From Sphingomonas sp. DG1-23 (GTDB lineage Bacteria > Pseudomonadota > Alphaproteobacteria > Sphingomonadales > Sphingomonadaceae): a stretch of DNA of 64,000 bases. Every line of letters starts with the position of its first letter. Within the stretch, counting starts at the first letter, position 1. The position numbers were made by a program, and so were the translations under genes. The notes below the pieces were generated by a model. That model was not told the origin of the DNA and searched no databases. It saw nothing but the letters and a program-made list of their open reading frames with translations. This document shows, piece by piece, positions 34,361 through 42,645 of the stretch. The stretch covers positions 45,248 to 109,247 of the forward strand of contig NZ_JAVAMA010000016.1 of assembly GCF_030730875.1 (NCBI RefSeq), given 5' to 3'.

Positions 34361-35218
34361 ATGAGCGATACCGACACGATCGAGATGATCCACGAGGACG
34401 CGCTCCCCGGGCATGAGAGCGCGCTCGAGCCCAAGCCCGATTGGGAACCCCGCTATCCCGGCTCCGGCCGGCTGACAGACAAGGTCGCGGTGATCACCGG
34501 CGCCGACAGCGGCATCGGCCGCGCCGTCGCCGCGCTCTATGCGCGCGAAGGCGCCCACGTCGCCATCCTGTACCTGTGCGAGCATGACGACGCCGCGATG
34601 ACCGCCGACGCGGTGCGCGCCGAAGGCCGCGAGGCGCTGACCATCGCCGGCGATGTGGGCGACAAGGCGTTTTGCGATCAGGCGATCGCCCAGGTGATCG
34701 AGAAGTTCGGCCGCATCGACATATTGGTCAACAATGCCGGCGAGCAGCACCCCGACAAGGACATCACCGACATCACCGAGGCGCAGCTCAAGCGCACCTT
34801 CCAGACCAACATTTTCGGGATGTTCTTCCTCACCCAGGCGGCGATCCCGCATCTGAAGCAGGGCGCCGCGATCGTGAACTGCACCTCGGTCACGATGTAT
34901 CAGGGCTCGAAGGAACTGCTCGATTATTCGAGCACCAAGGGCGCGATCACTGCCTTCACCCGCAGCCTTTCCGAGAATCTGATCGAGAAGGGCATCCGCG
35001 TGAACGCGGTCGCGCCCGGGCCGATCTGGACTCCGCTCAATCCGATGGGCGGCGCGAGCCCCGAAAAGCTCGAGACGTTCGGCGAAAACACGCCGATGGG
35101 CCGGCCGGGCCAGCCCAACGAAGTCGCCCCCAGCTTCCTGTTCCTCGCCTGCGAGGACGCCAGCTACATGTCGGGGCAGGTGCTGCACCCGAACGGCGGG
35201 ACGATCGTCAATGGCTGA
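34361..35218 (+). CDS. SDR family oxidoreductase (YghA-like)
   Basis: A 285-residue short-chain dehydrogenase of the long N-terminal YghA/YdaD type (about 40 residues before the Rossmann fold). The NAD(P) motif is TGADSGIGRAVA, then NNAG at ILVNNAGEQHP, the catalytic Ser in NCTSVTMY, and Y-x3-K in DYSSTKGA; the C-terminus PNGGTIVNG is typical. The relatives are general stress-induced aldehyde/alcohol reductases. The start at 34361 is set by the family N-terminus MSDTDTIEM; no strong ribosome site is visible. Confidence 0.9.
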   Translation: MSDTDTIEMIHEDALPGHESALEPKPDWEPRYPGSGRLTDKVAVITGADSGIGRAVAALYAREGAHVAILYLCEHDDAAMTADAVRAEGREALTIAGDVGDKAFCDQAIAQVIEKFGRIDILVNNAGEQHPDKDITDITEAQLKRTFQTNIFGMFFLTQAAIPHLKQGAAIVNCTSVTMYQGSKELLDYSSTKGAITAFTRSLSENLIEKGIRVNAVAPGPIWTPLNPMGGASPEKLETFGENTPMGRPGQPNEVAPSFLFLACEDASYMSGQVLHPNGGTIVNG

Positions 35219-35554
35219 GCCGATACCGGCCTAAATTGACCAAGTTCACCGAAACGCGTTTGATTGCGCAACTTTCTTTCGCGTGCGGGACGATGTCAAA
35301 GAGCGGCCGGACAGCGCCCGGCTGCTCTACCCAATCAGGCCAAATCCTATATTGCAAGGGCGGAGGGCAGGTGCCGTCATCCCGGACCAGGCTTTCCCGG
35401 AAACCGCAGATTTTACGTCGGAAGAGCCTTGAGCCCGCGATCCGTCTCCACCGCTGAGGCTTGCCGCACGGTGGATCCCGGACAGCTCGATTTTCTGATC
35501 AAATCAGAGTTTGAAGAAAATCGGTCTCCGAATGATCATAGTGGCGTGCAGCCC
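35219..35554. other. 336-base non-coding gap with a decayed palindromic repeat
   Basis: Between the convergent SDR and PEBP genes. Around 35373-35400 it holds GTCATCCCGGACCAGGC and, about 80 bases later, GGTGGATCCCGGAC: these look like half arms of the common 'GTCATCCCGG..GATCCACC' dispersed palindrome, here interrupted and degenerate. AT content rises after 35490. No convincing gene or hairpin terminator was seen. Confidence 0.5.
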
Positions 35555-36166
35555 CTAAGCCACCACCCCCGCGACCGGGCCGATGGGCGCTTCCTCGCCG
35601 CGCGAATAGGTGCCGGTGAGCAGGCCCGCGGCGAGCACGCGTCCGGCCATCGCCTTGACGATCGCACTGCGGCCGGGGGTTTCGCCGACATCGGGGCCGG
35701 CTCCCAGCGCGAACAGCTGGAACGCATAATGATGCTGCCCGTGGCCGGTGGGCGGATCGGGCGGCAACCAGCCTTCGGCGAGATAGGAATTGCGTCCGAC
35801 GTCGCTGCCGTCGGCACCGCCATGGCCGTCGGCGCGGATCGCGCCTTCCACCAGCGCACCTTCGGGCGGCAAATCCCAGACCAGCGCATGGACCAGCGGT
35901 TGGGGCGCGGGCGCGTCGGGATCCTCGACGATCAAGGCGAGCCGTTCGGTGCCTTCGGGGACTTCCGTCCAATATAAAGGCGGCGACACGCCCTCGCCAT
36001 CGGCGGTGAAACGCTCGGGCAGCCGCGCGCCATCGGCGAAGGCCGGGCTGGCCAGCCGCAGCGCCGCGAACGATCCGAGCCCCGGCTGGGCGATCACCAA
36101 TTTGTCGGCACCGGCGCGGACGCCCTTGAGCGCGCTGCCGAGCCAATGCGGAACATGTTCGAGCAT
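35555..36166 (-). CDS. YbhB/YbcL family PEBP-like protein
   Basis: A 203-residue phosphatidylethanolamine-binding-protein fold. Family marks are LIVEDPDAPAPQPLVHALVW (the D-P-D-A-P anion site), HALVWDLPP and the loop GRNSYLAEGWLPPDPPTGHGQHHYAFQLFAL, which corresponds to the bacterial G-x3-Y-x-G-P-x-P-P-x-G-x-H consensus. Most bacterial members are about 160-180 residues; this one has ~35 extra N-terminal residues (MLEHVPHWLGSALKGVRAGA). There is no signal peptide. Bacterial function is uncertain; the 'Raf kinase inhibitor' name comes from eukaryotes. Confidence 0.86.
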   Translation of the reverse strand: MLEHVPHWLGSALKGVRAGADKLVIAQPGLGSFAALRLASPAFADGARLPERFTADGEGVSPPLYWTEVPEGTERLALIVEDPDAPAPQPLVHALVWDLPPEGALVEGAIRADGHGGADGSDVGRNSYLAEGWLPPDPPTGHGQHHYAFQLFALGAGPDVGETPGRSAIVKAMAGRVLAAGLLTGTYSRGEEAPIGPVAGVVA

Positions 36167-36265
36167 CACCCTCTCCCGTGCATTCGGAACGCACCAACGT
36201 TCGAACCCGCCACAGCTATCCGGCGATGCTGGCGCGGCCAGCCCCTTTGAGCTAGCGCAAGCAGC

Positions 36266-36802
36266 ATGAGCGCACCCCATATCGTCGCCCTGGGCGGAAC
36301 GCTGCGAGCCGAGTCCGTGACCGGACGGCTGCTCGCGACTGCATTGGACATCGCCGCGGCAAAGGGCGCGCGCACCACCCTGCTGACCGGCGACGCCATC
36401 GCCTTTCCGCATTACGAGCCCGGCAACGCCGAGGGCAATGCGACGATCGGGCGCTATCTGGAGGCGCTGCGCAGCGCCGACGCCGTGATCGTCGGCTCGC
36501 CCGGCTATCACGGCACGCTGTCGGGGCTGGTCAAGACCGCGCTCGATTATGTCGAGCAACTCCGCGCCGACGAACGCGTCTATCTGGACGGGCTGCCCGT
36601 CGGGCTGATCGCCACTGCCGCCGGCTGGCAGGCGGCGGTATCGACGCTGCAGGCGCTGCGCACGATCACCCATTCGCTCCGCGGCTGGCCCACCCCGATG
36701 GGGCTGGCGATCAATACCGCCGAATCGGGCGACGCGATTGCCAGATGCCAGCCGCAAATGGCGATCATGATCGACCAGATCTTCGATTTCCTGCGCCGCT
36801 GA
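36266..36802 (+). CDS. NADPH-dependent FMN reductase family protein
   Basis: A 178-residue flavodoxin-like protein. HIVALGGTLRAESVTGRLLATAL is the phosphate-binding loop of the NADPH-dependent FMN reductase family and GSPGYHGTLSGLVKTALDYVE is its second signature (xPxYhgsxxGxxKnaxDw). It reduces FMN with NADPH in the cytoplasm, supplying flavin-dependent monooxygenases, or may be a quinone/azo reductase. It is 99 bases from the divergent PEBP gene, and no monooxygenase is next to it. Confidence 0.87.
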   Translation: MSAPHIVALGGTLRAESVTGRLLATALDIAAAKGARTTLLTGDAIAFPHYEPGNAEGNATIGRYLEALRSADAVIVGSPGYHGTLSGLVKTALDYVEQLRADERVYLDGLPVGLIATAAGWQAAVSTLQALRTITHSLRGWPTPMGLAINTAESGDAIARCQPQMAIMIDQIFDFLRR

Positions 36803-36812
36803 TCTTTATGTT

Positions 36813-36840
36813 TAACGCTTTCGTGACGGCTTGAGCGTTA
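36813..36840 (+). promoter_or_regulatory. Inverted repeat upstream of the receiver gene
   Basis: TAACGCT (36813-36819) and AGCGTTA (36834-36840) are a perfect 7-base inverted repeat with a 14-base spacer in the 74-base gap between the FMN reductase and receiver genes. It could be a regulator site or a weak terminator hairpin; there is no T tract. Confidence 0.35.
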
Positions 36841-36876
36841 GCATCGGCGTTTGAAACCGGGGGGTTCCACACGCGA

Positions 36877-37458
36877 ATGATTCAGGCTTCGGGCCATGCG
36901 ATTGTCGGCGCGCGGCGCAAGGCGGTACGCACCGTGCTTGCGGCGGGCAGCTGCCGGGCGAGCCTGAACGAGATCGCCCAGCGGCTGGGCAATCTCGGCT
37001 ATCTCGTCGTGCTCAGCGATTCGGCCTGCCAGGCGCTCGAACTCGTCTCTGCGCGCGGATTCGATCTGGTGCTGGTCGATGCGCTTTCCGAGACCGGCGC
37101 GATGCACATGCTAAGCGAGATCCGCGGCGCGCGCGACACCGCCGATCTGCCGGTGATCGTGCTGAGCGAACGCGATTGCGCGGTCGAGGCCTTTGCCGCG
37201 GGCGCCGACGACTGGCTCGCCAAGCCTGCCGCTTTCGATATTCTCGCCGCGCGGATCGAACGCACGCTCGCCCGCGCCGGCCGGATCGAGGAACTCAAGC
37301 GCTCCAATCTCGCGCTCGACGCACGGATCGCCGCGCGCGCGATCGAATTGGGCGAGGCGCAAGCCGAACTCGCCGCCGCGCGCGCCGACCGAATCCGCCT
37401 GCTCGGCGCGATCTCGCAGCTGAGCGACGAAATCGCCAGCCGGCGGAACGCCGCCTAA
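36877..37458 (+). CDS. Receiver-like protein with C-terminal coiled coil, altered acidic pocket
   Basis: 193 residues. The CheY-like domain (about 17-133) keeps the phospho-acceptor position D68 (LVLVDAL), S97 at the Thr/Ser switch (VIVLSER) and K116 (LAKPAAF), but the paired acidic residues after strand 1 that hold Mg are absent: VRTVLAAGSC (17-26) has Gly-Ser where D-D is expected. The C-terminal ~55 residues form a coiled coil (RSNLALDARIAARAIELGEA). There is no output domain. It is either a pseudo-receiver or a scaffold. Its stop overlaps the convergent CorA-type gene by four bases. Confidence 0.75.
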   Translation: MIQASGHAIVGARRKAVRTVLAAGSCRASLNEIAQRLGNLGYLVVLSDSACQALELVSARGFDLVLVDALSETGAMHMLSEIRGARDTADLPVIVLSERDCAVEAFAAGADDWLAKPAAFDILAARIERTLARAGRIEELKRSNLALDARIAARAIELGEAQAELAAARADRIRLLGAISQLSDEIASRRNAA

Positions 37459-38408
37459 CGCTCGAACCAGTGCCGGCGGATGAAATAGGCCGCGATCACC
37501 ACCGCCATCGCCACGCAGAGCCAGAACACGCCCCAGAACGCCCAGGGCTCGTGCGCGAAGGGGATGCCGGCGACGTTCATGCCGAGCAGCCCGGTGATGA
37601 AGGTCAGCGGCAGGAACACCATCGCGACGACCGCGATGATCAGCGAGCGCTGGTCGATCTGCTCGGCGCGCAGATCGGTGAGCGTCTCATGGGTCAGCGC
37701 GGCACGCTCGCGGATGCTCTCGAGCTCTTCGGCCATCCGCGCCGCCCGGTCCGCCGCGGCGGCGAGATGGAGCCGGTCGTCGTCGCCGAGCCAATCGCCC
37801 GGAATCGCCGCCAATTTCTCGAGCGCGGCGCGCTGGGGATTGAGGAAGCGGCGAAAGCCGATCGCCTGGCTGCGGGTGCGATTGACCATGCGGCGCAGGT
37901 CGAAGGCGTGGCCCGTGGCGATCTGCTCTTCGCAATCGTCGAGCGAATCGCCGAGATCGGCGACGACGGGGTCGAGCTCTTCGGTGATCGCCTGGGCCAG
38001 CGCCGCGATCAGATCGCCGGGATCGAGGATCTTGCCCGCCGCGACCAGCTCGCGAACCGGGTGGAGCGCATTCAGGGTCTTGCGGGTGACCGAGAAGACG
38101 CAGCCGCCGAGCGCATAGATGCGGATCGAGGCGAGCGGATCGGACGCGGCAAGCGCCTCGGACGAGAGGCCGCGCAAGTTGATCACCGCGCCCGCCCCGA
38201 CCGAATCGCAGCGCGGGCGCGTTTCGGCGGCGGTCAGCGCCTCGATGACATAGGGCGAAAGCTGCGCCTCGCCGCCGAGCCACGCCTTGGCGCGCTCGTC
38301 ATTGGTGGTGAGGTGGATCCAGACGAGGTCGGCGCGGACCCCGAGCGCCTGTTTGAGCGTCGGCGATTCGACCTGTCCGCCCTGCACGACATAAGCGAAG
38401 CCGCTCAA
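37455..38408 (-). CDS. CorA/ZntB-family divalent cation transporter
   Basis: A 317-residue transporter: a large cytoplasmic funnel domain (1-255), then two C-terminal membrane helices (IIAVVAMVFLPLTFITGLLG; GVFWLCVAMAVVIAAYFI) joined by GMNVAGIP, the G-M-N motif of CorA. The G-M-N-V-x-G-(I/V)-P form is that of the ZntB branch, which moves Zn2+ rather than Mg2+; the cation cannot be settled from sequence. Its start overlaps the stop of the siroheme synthase gene (ATGA), so it is the last gene of a coupled run argH - small lipoprotein - lysA - cysG - this gene. Confidence 0.87.
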   Translation of the reverse strand: MSGFAYVVQGGQVESPTLKQALGVRADLVWIHLTTNDERAKAWLGGEAQLSPYVIEALTAAETRPRCDSVGAGAVINLRGLSSEALAASDPLASIRIYALGGCVFSVTRKTLNALHPVRELVAAGKILDPGDLIAALAQAITEELDPVVADLGDSLDDCEEQIATGHAFDLRRMVNRTRSQAIGFRRFLNPQRAALEKLAAIPGDWLGDDDRLHLAAAADRAARMAEELESIRERAALTHETLTDLRAEQIDQRSLIIAVVAMVFLPLTFITGLLGMNVAGIPFAHEPWAFWGVFWLCVAMAVVIAAYFIRRHWFER

Positions 38409-39163
38409 GCGCCCATCTCGAGATAGACCGACAGCCCGGCCTCCGGCGCGGCCGGAACGGCGTCACAGGCGATCCGCACGGCATCGGCGCGGGCGCGATC
38501 GAGAAGGGACGCGGGCACGTCGGCACGATGGAAGACGCGATCGGCCTGCGCAAGCGCGCGCGCCTGCCGCAAGGTCAGATCGTCGGGATCGGGCGAGGTC
38601 AGGCTGAACCGCAGCAAAATAGCCGTCGGCGCGCCGCCATCCTGCAGCCAGCGTTCGACGGCGCCGGCGGGATGATCGGCGAGCGGATCGAGCGGGCCGG
38701 CAAGCGCGGCACCCAGCGCGCGACGCCGCGCGCCGGAATCCGCCCAGCGGCTTCGCATCGCCGGCCGCGCCGCCGCCAGCGCGCGCGCCAGTCCGCCGAG
38801 CGAGGCGGGCAGCACCGCCTCGAGCCGCTGGCGCAAAGCTGCTGCGAGCCCCGCCGAAACCCCGCCGGTGCCGATCGCAACCAGCACCGGATCACGGTCG
38901 ACGATCGCCGGCAAGGTGAAATCGCAGAGATCGGCCCGGTCGACTGCGTTGACCAGAATGCCGCGCGCGCGCAGCCGCGCCACGATCGGCGCGGGATCCT
39001 CGATCGCGACGATCGCCAGCGCCGCTTCGCCGCTTTCGTCGACGATGCGGGCGCCGGCGCGTTCGAGCAGGCGGCGCTTGGCGTTCGCGGCCTCGCCTTC
39101 GCCGATCAGGATGACCGGCCGCCCCGCCAGCTTCACGAAGATCGGCAGGGCGGCGAGGCTCAT
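38405..39163 (-). CDS. Siroheme synthase, NAD-dehydrogenase/ferrochelatase half with methyltransferase remnant
   Basis: A 252-residue protein. The N-terminal 160 residues match the precorrin-2 dehydrogenase/ferrochelatase half of CysG (PVILIGEGEAANAKRRLLER; VAIGTGGVSAGLAAALRQRLEAVLPASLG). The remainder should be the uroporphyrinogen-III methyltransferase domain, but only about its first 50 residues are recognisable (SPDPDDLTLRQARALAQADRVFH matches the G-D-P-D-L-L-T-L-x-A-x-x-A-L-x-x-A-D-V-V region) and the protein ends soon after, with the G-x-G-P-G-D-P SAM motif lost. It should oxidise precorrin-2 and insert iron; the methyltransferase must be encoded elsewhere. Confidence 0.82.
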   Translation of the reverse strand: MSLAALPIFVKLAGRPVILIGEGEAANAKRRLLERAGARIVDESGEAALAIVAIEDPAPIVARLRARGILVNAVDRADLCDFTLPAIVDRDPVLVAIGTGGVSAGLAAALRQRLEAVLPASLGGLARALAAARPAMRSRWADSGARRRALGAALAGPLDPLADHPAGAVERWLQDGGAPTAILLRFSLTSPDPDDLTLRQARALAQADRVFHRADVPASLLDRARADAVRIACDAVPAAPEAGLSVYLEMGA

Positions 39164-40419
39164 TTCAGCCAGTCCGGGACATGTTCCTCGGCCATGATCG
39201 CCTCGGCGGAGATGCGGCCCGCGACCACTTCGAACCGGTCGCCCGAGACGAGCACTTCGGGGACCAGCGGGCGGCTGTTATAGGTGCTCGCCATCGTCGC
39301 GCCATAGGCGCCGGCGCTGCGCAGGATCGCGAGGTCGCCCGACTTGACCCTGTCGATCGTGCGCGCCTTGGCGAAGACGTCGCTGCTTTCGCAGACGGGG
39401 CCGGCAACGTTGGCGACGAACGTCTCGCCGCTCGGCCGCACCGCCTCGAAATCATGCCACGCATCGTAGAGCGCGACGCGGGCGAGATCGTTCATCGCGG
39501 CATCGACGATGACCCACGGATTGACCGCGCCCGGCTTGACCCACAGCACTTCGGTGAGCAGCACGCCGGCATTGGCCGAGATCACCCGGCCGGGCTCGAA
39601 CATCAATTCGACGTCCCAGTCACGAGTGACGCGCGCGACCATCTCGCCGAATTCCGCCGGCGAGGGCGGAGCGTCGCCATCGCGATAGCGCACGCCGAGC
39701 CCGCCACCGAGATCGACATGGGTGATCGTGTGGCCGGCGGCGCGGAGATCGGCGACGAGCGCGCCGAGCCGTTCGAACGCGCGCTCGAGCGGGGCGAGGC
39801 TCTGGAGCTGGCTGCCGATATGGACGGCGATGCCGCGCAGGTTCAGCCCGGGCAAAGGCGCGAGCCGATCGAAGATCGCGGGCGCCTCGTCGATCGGCAG
39901 CCCGAACTTGTTCTCGGCACGGCCGGTGGAGATCTTCTCATGGGTGCCGGCGTCGACATCGGGGTTGACCCGCAGGGTGGCGGGGGCGCGCAGGCCGCGC
40001 GCCGCGGCGATCTCCGCAAGCACCTCGCCTTCCTCGACCAATTCGAGATTGAACTGGCCGATGCCGAGGTCGAGCGCCTGTTCGAGCTCAGCGCGGGTCT
40101 TGCCGACGCCCGAGAACACTACGTCCTTCGCCGCCATTCCCGCCGCGAGCGCGCGCGCCAGCTCGCCGCCGGAGACGACGTCGGCGCCGAACCCTTCATT
40201 GGCGAGCAGGCGGAGCACCGCGAGATTGGGGTTGGCCTTGACCGCGAAGGCGAGATGCTTGCGCGCGATCCCGGCGAGACCGTCGCGAAAGGCGCGGGCG
40301 TGGCGCTGGAAGGTTGCGGCCGAATAGACGTAAACGGGGGTGCCGACTGCCGCGGCGATCCGCGCGAGCGGCACGTTCTCGACGTGCAGTTCGCCGTCGA
40401 TCAAATTGAAATGGTCCAT
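39160..40419 (-). CDS. lysA: Diaminopimelate decarboxylase
   Basis: A 419-residue PLP enzyme that makes L-lysine from meso-diaminopimelate. The PLP lysine is K61 in LAFAVKANPNLAVL; HVDLGGGLGVRY binds the cofactor phosphate, and EPGRVISANAG and GPVCESSDVFAK (active-site Cys at the dimer interface) are conserved. Length and order are normal. It overlaps the siroheme gene by four bases and follows a small lipoprotein gene by 9 bases, the alphaproteobacterial argH - lipoprotein - lysA arrangement. Confidence 0.97.
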   Translation of the reverse strand: MDHFNLIDGELHVENVPLARIAAAVGTPVYVYSAATFQRHARAFRDGLAGIARKHLAFAVKANPNLAVLRLLANEGFGADVVSGGELARALAAGMAAKDVVFSGVGKTRAELEQALDLGIGQFNLELVEEGEVLAEIAAARGLRAPATLRVNPDVDAGTHEKISTGRAENKFGLPIDEAPAIFDRLAPLPGLNLRGIAVHIGSQLQSLAPLERAFERLGALVADLRAAGHTITHVDLGGGLGVRYRDGDAPPSPAEFGEMVARVTRDWDVELMFEPGRVISANAGVLLTEVLWVKPGAVNPWVIVDAAMNDLARVALYDAWHDFEAVRPSGETFVANVAGPVCESSDVFAKARTIDRVKSGDLAILRSAGAYGATMASTYNSRPLVPEVLVSGDRFEVVAGRISAEAIMAEEHVPDWLK

Positions 40420-40428
40420 GGGATTCCG

Positions 40429-40677
40429 TCAGTTGGGAGGCGGCAAGTCGAACTTGTCGGTGCGCCTTCTGTCCGTGCTTTCGATGAGGTCGTCGCTGCG
40501 CGCCGGGCGCGTCTGCACCGGCGGCTTGAGCAGATCCTCGGGCGTGGGGGTCGCAGTCGCGCCATACGGCGCGGGGGGCAGCGACGCGCCTTCCGCCGGT
40601 TTGAGGCCTTCGCGCGCGCCGCAGCCGGCCAATGCCAGCGAAGCGGTGAGCAGCAACAGCAGCCCGCGCATCATCAT
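40429..40677 (-). CDS. Small LptM-like lipoprotein between argH and lysA
   Basis: 82 residues: leader ending LALAGC|G, a clean lipobox at about residue 19, then a Pro-rich unstructured tail. Many proteobacteria carry a tiny lipoprotein immediately before lysA; the best known is LptM (YifL), which binds the LPS translocon LptDE through a C-G-x-K-G-x-L N-terminus. Here the mature end is CGAREGLKPAE, only a partial match, so LptM function is a guess from position and shape. Its start overlaps the argH stop by four bases. Confidence 0.7.
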   Translation of the reverse strand: MMMRGLLLLLTASLALAGCGAREGLKPAEGASLPPAPYGATATPTPEDLLKPPVQTRPARSDDLIESTDRRRTDKFDLPPPN

Positions 40678-42050
40678 CCTTCCTCCTCGCGTGCCCGACG
40701 GGCCGCAGCGATCGCCGCACGTACCCGCACCGGCGCAGTCCCGCCGAAACTCGTCCGGCTGTTCACCGAAGCATCGACGCTGAGCACGTCATATACGCGA
40801 TCGTCGATCCGCGCGTCGATTTCCTTGAGTGCATCGAGCGATAACTGATCGAGCCGGATGCCCTGCCCCTCGGCCGCCGCGACGGCGCGGCCGGTGATGT
40901 GATGCGCCTCGCGGAACGGCACCCCGGCCTCGCGGACCAGCCAGTCGGCGAGATCGGTCGCGGTAGAGAAGCCCGTCTCGGCGGCGGCGCGCATCCGATC
41001 GGTGCGAAAGGTCGCGCTGTCGACCATCCCGGTCATCGCGGCGATGCACAGGCCCAGCAGGTCGTGCGCCTCGAACACCGGCGGCTTGTCGTCCTGCATG
41101 TCCTTCGAATAGGCCAGCGGCAGCCCTTTCATCGTCATCATCAGCGACACCAGCGCGCCGGTGATCCGCCCCGAATGGCCGCGGACCAGCTCGGCGGCGT
41201 CGGGGTTGCGCTTCTGCGGCATGATCGAGCTGCCGGTCGACCATTGATCGGAGAGGCTGACGAAGCCGAAAGGCTGGCTCGCCCAGATCACGAATTCCTC
41301 GGCCAGCCGGCTGAGGTGGAGGCTGCACTGCGCCGCGGCGGTGAGATATTCGAGCGCGAAGTCGCGATCCGAAACCGAATCGAGCGAGTTGCGCGTCGGC
41401 CCGTCGAAGCCGAGCGCCGCGGCGGTGGCGTCGCGATCGAGCGGGAAGCCGGTGCCGGCGAGCGCGGCCGAACCGAGCGGGCACAGGTTCATCCGCGCCC
41501 GGGCGTCGCGCAGTCGCGAACGATCGCGCCCGATCATCTCGAAATAGGCCATCAGGTGATGGCCGAGCGTCACCGGTTGGGCGCTCTGGAGATGGGTGAA
41601 GCCGGGCATCACGCTGGCGGCATGCTCTTCGGCCCGCGCCAGCAGCGCGTCCTGCAGCCCGGCGAGCGCCGCCTCGGCCTGATCCACCGCGTCGCGGACC
41701 CAGAGGCGGAAATCGGTCGCGACCTGATCGTTGCGCGAGCGCGCGGTGTGGAGCCGGCCCGCCGAGGGCCCGATGCGATCGGACAGCCGCGCCTCGGCGA
41801 GCATATGGATATCCTCGAGCGCGAGATCGTCGGGGACGCCCTCGGCCTCGAACTCGGCGGCGACCTGCGCCAGCCCCTCGGCGATGCGCGCGGCATCCTC
41901 GGACGAGACGATGCCCTGCTCGCCCAGCATCGCGACATGCGCCTGCGACCCGCGCAGATCCTGCCGCCACATTCGCTTGTCGAACGGAATCGACGCGTTT
42001 ATCTCCCGCATGACGGCAGAGGGCCCTTCGGCGAAGCGCCCACCCCACAT
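40674..42050 (-). CDS. argH: Argininosuccinate lyase
   Basis: A 458-residue fumarase-superfamily enzyme, full length. The start MWGGRFAEGPSAVMREINAS is the family N-terminus, HTARSRNDQVATD holds substrate-binding residues, THLQSAQPVT carries the catalytic His, and GSSIMPQKRNPD is the superfamily signature with the catalytic Ser loop. It cleaves argininosuccinate to arginine and fumarate. The ATG at 42048-42050 shares bases with the start codon of the divergent TlpA-like gene. It heads the coupled run to lysA. Confidence 0.97.
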   Translation of the reverse strand: MWGGRFAEGPSAVMREINASIPFDKRMWRQDLRGSQAHVAMLGEQGIVSSEDAARIAEGLAQVAAEFEAEGVPDDLALEDIHMLAEARLSDRIGPSAGRLHTARSRNDQVATDFRLWVRDAVDQAEAALAGLQDALLARAEEHAASVMPGFTHLQSAQPVTLGHHLMAYFEMIGRDRSRLRDARARMNLCPLGSAALAGTGFPLDRDATAAALGFDGPTRNSLDSVSDRDFALEYLTAAAQCSLHLSRLAEEFVIWASQPFGFVSLSDQWSTGSSIMPQKRNPDAAELVRGHSGRITGALVSLMMTMKGLPLAYSKDMQDDKPPVFEAHDLLGLCIAAMTGMVDSATFRTDRMRAAAETGFSTATDLADWLVREAGVPFREAHHITGRAVAAAEGQGIRLDQLSLDALKEIDARIDDRVYDVLSVDASVNSRTSFGGTAPVRVRAAIAAARRAREEEG

Positions 42051-42621
42051 GGCATTGGAGCTATGCTTGCGCTCGACGATCGCGCTTCTCCTTCTCGCAG
42101 GCCTGATCGGCGGCTGCGATAGGCAATCCGGGCCCCAGCAGCAAGCCGAGGCCGCGAATGTCGCTGCGGCGGCTCCGGTGGCGACCGACAAGCTCGATCG
42201 CAGCCACAAGGGCGAGGCCGCGCCGGCGATCGCATTCACCGACGCCAAGGGTGCGCAGAAGACCCTCGCCGATTTCCGCGGCAAGCCGGTGCTGCTCAAC
42301 CTGTGGGCGACGTGGTGCGCGCCCTGCGTCAAGGAGATGCCGACGCTCGACGCGCTGGCGGCGCGCGAAGGGGAGCGGCTTCAGGTGGTGACCGTCAGCC
42401 AGGATTTCGAGCCGGCAAAGGTCGCGCCGTTCTTCGCGAAGGCGAAGTTCCGCAAGCTCCAGCCCTATATCGATACCGATCTCGCCTTCGGCACCCGGCT
42501 GGGCGTCAACCTGCCGGCGACGATCCTCTACGATTCGAACGGGCGCGAGGTCTGGCGCCGGCAGGGCGATACCGATTGGGCCGGCGCGGCCGCGGCGACG
42601 CTGATCGCCGAGGCGCGCTGA
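42049..42621 (+). CDS. TlpA/ResA-like thiol-disulfide lipoprotein
   Basis: A 190-residue thioredoxin-like protein. The leader MALELCLRSTIALLLLAGLI ends in a lipobox GGC (Cys23), so it is anchored in the periplasm. The redox motif is WATWCAPC (Cys90, Cys93), followed by the cis-Pro region LPATILYD. Such proteins keep cytochrome c or copper-site cysteines reduced. In sphingomonads and rhizobia a tlpA gene next to argH is common. Its ATG overlaps the argH ATG head to head (CATG, 42048-42051). Internal TTG codons could serve as starts, but they would shorten the leader. Confidence 0.87.
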   Translation: MALELCLRSTIALLLLAGLIGGCDRQSGPQQQAEAANVAAAAPVATDKLDRSHKGEAAPAIAFTDAKGAQKTLADFRGKPVLLNLWATWCAPCVKEMPTLDALAAREGERLQVVTVSQDFEPAKVAPFFAKAKFRKLQPYIDTDLAFGTRLGVNLPATILYDSNGREVWRRQGDTDWAGAAAATLIAEAR

Positions 42622-42645
42622 GCCGGCCCTTGGCGGCCGGTTGGC

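Noticed and set aside
35264..35977. A 237-codon plus-strand open frame spanning the gap after the SDR gene
   Set aside because: Most of it is antisense to the PEBP-like gene, the first part covers a decayed palindromic repeat, and there is no ribosome site or recognisable domain.
36813..36840. Inverted repeat as an intrinsic terminator of the FMN reductase gene
   Set aside because: A 7-base stem with a 14-base loop and no T tract is too weak; it is kept only as a possible regulatory site.
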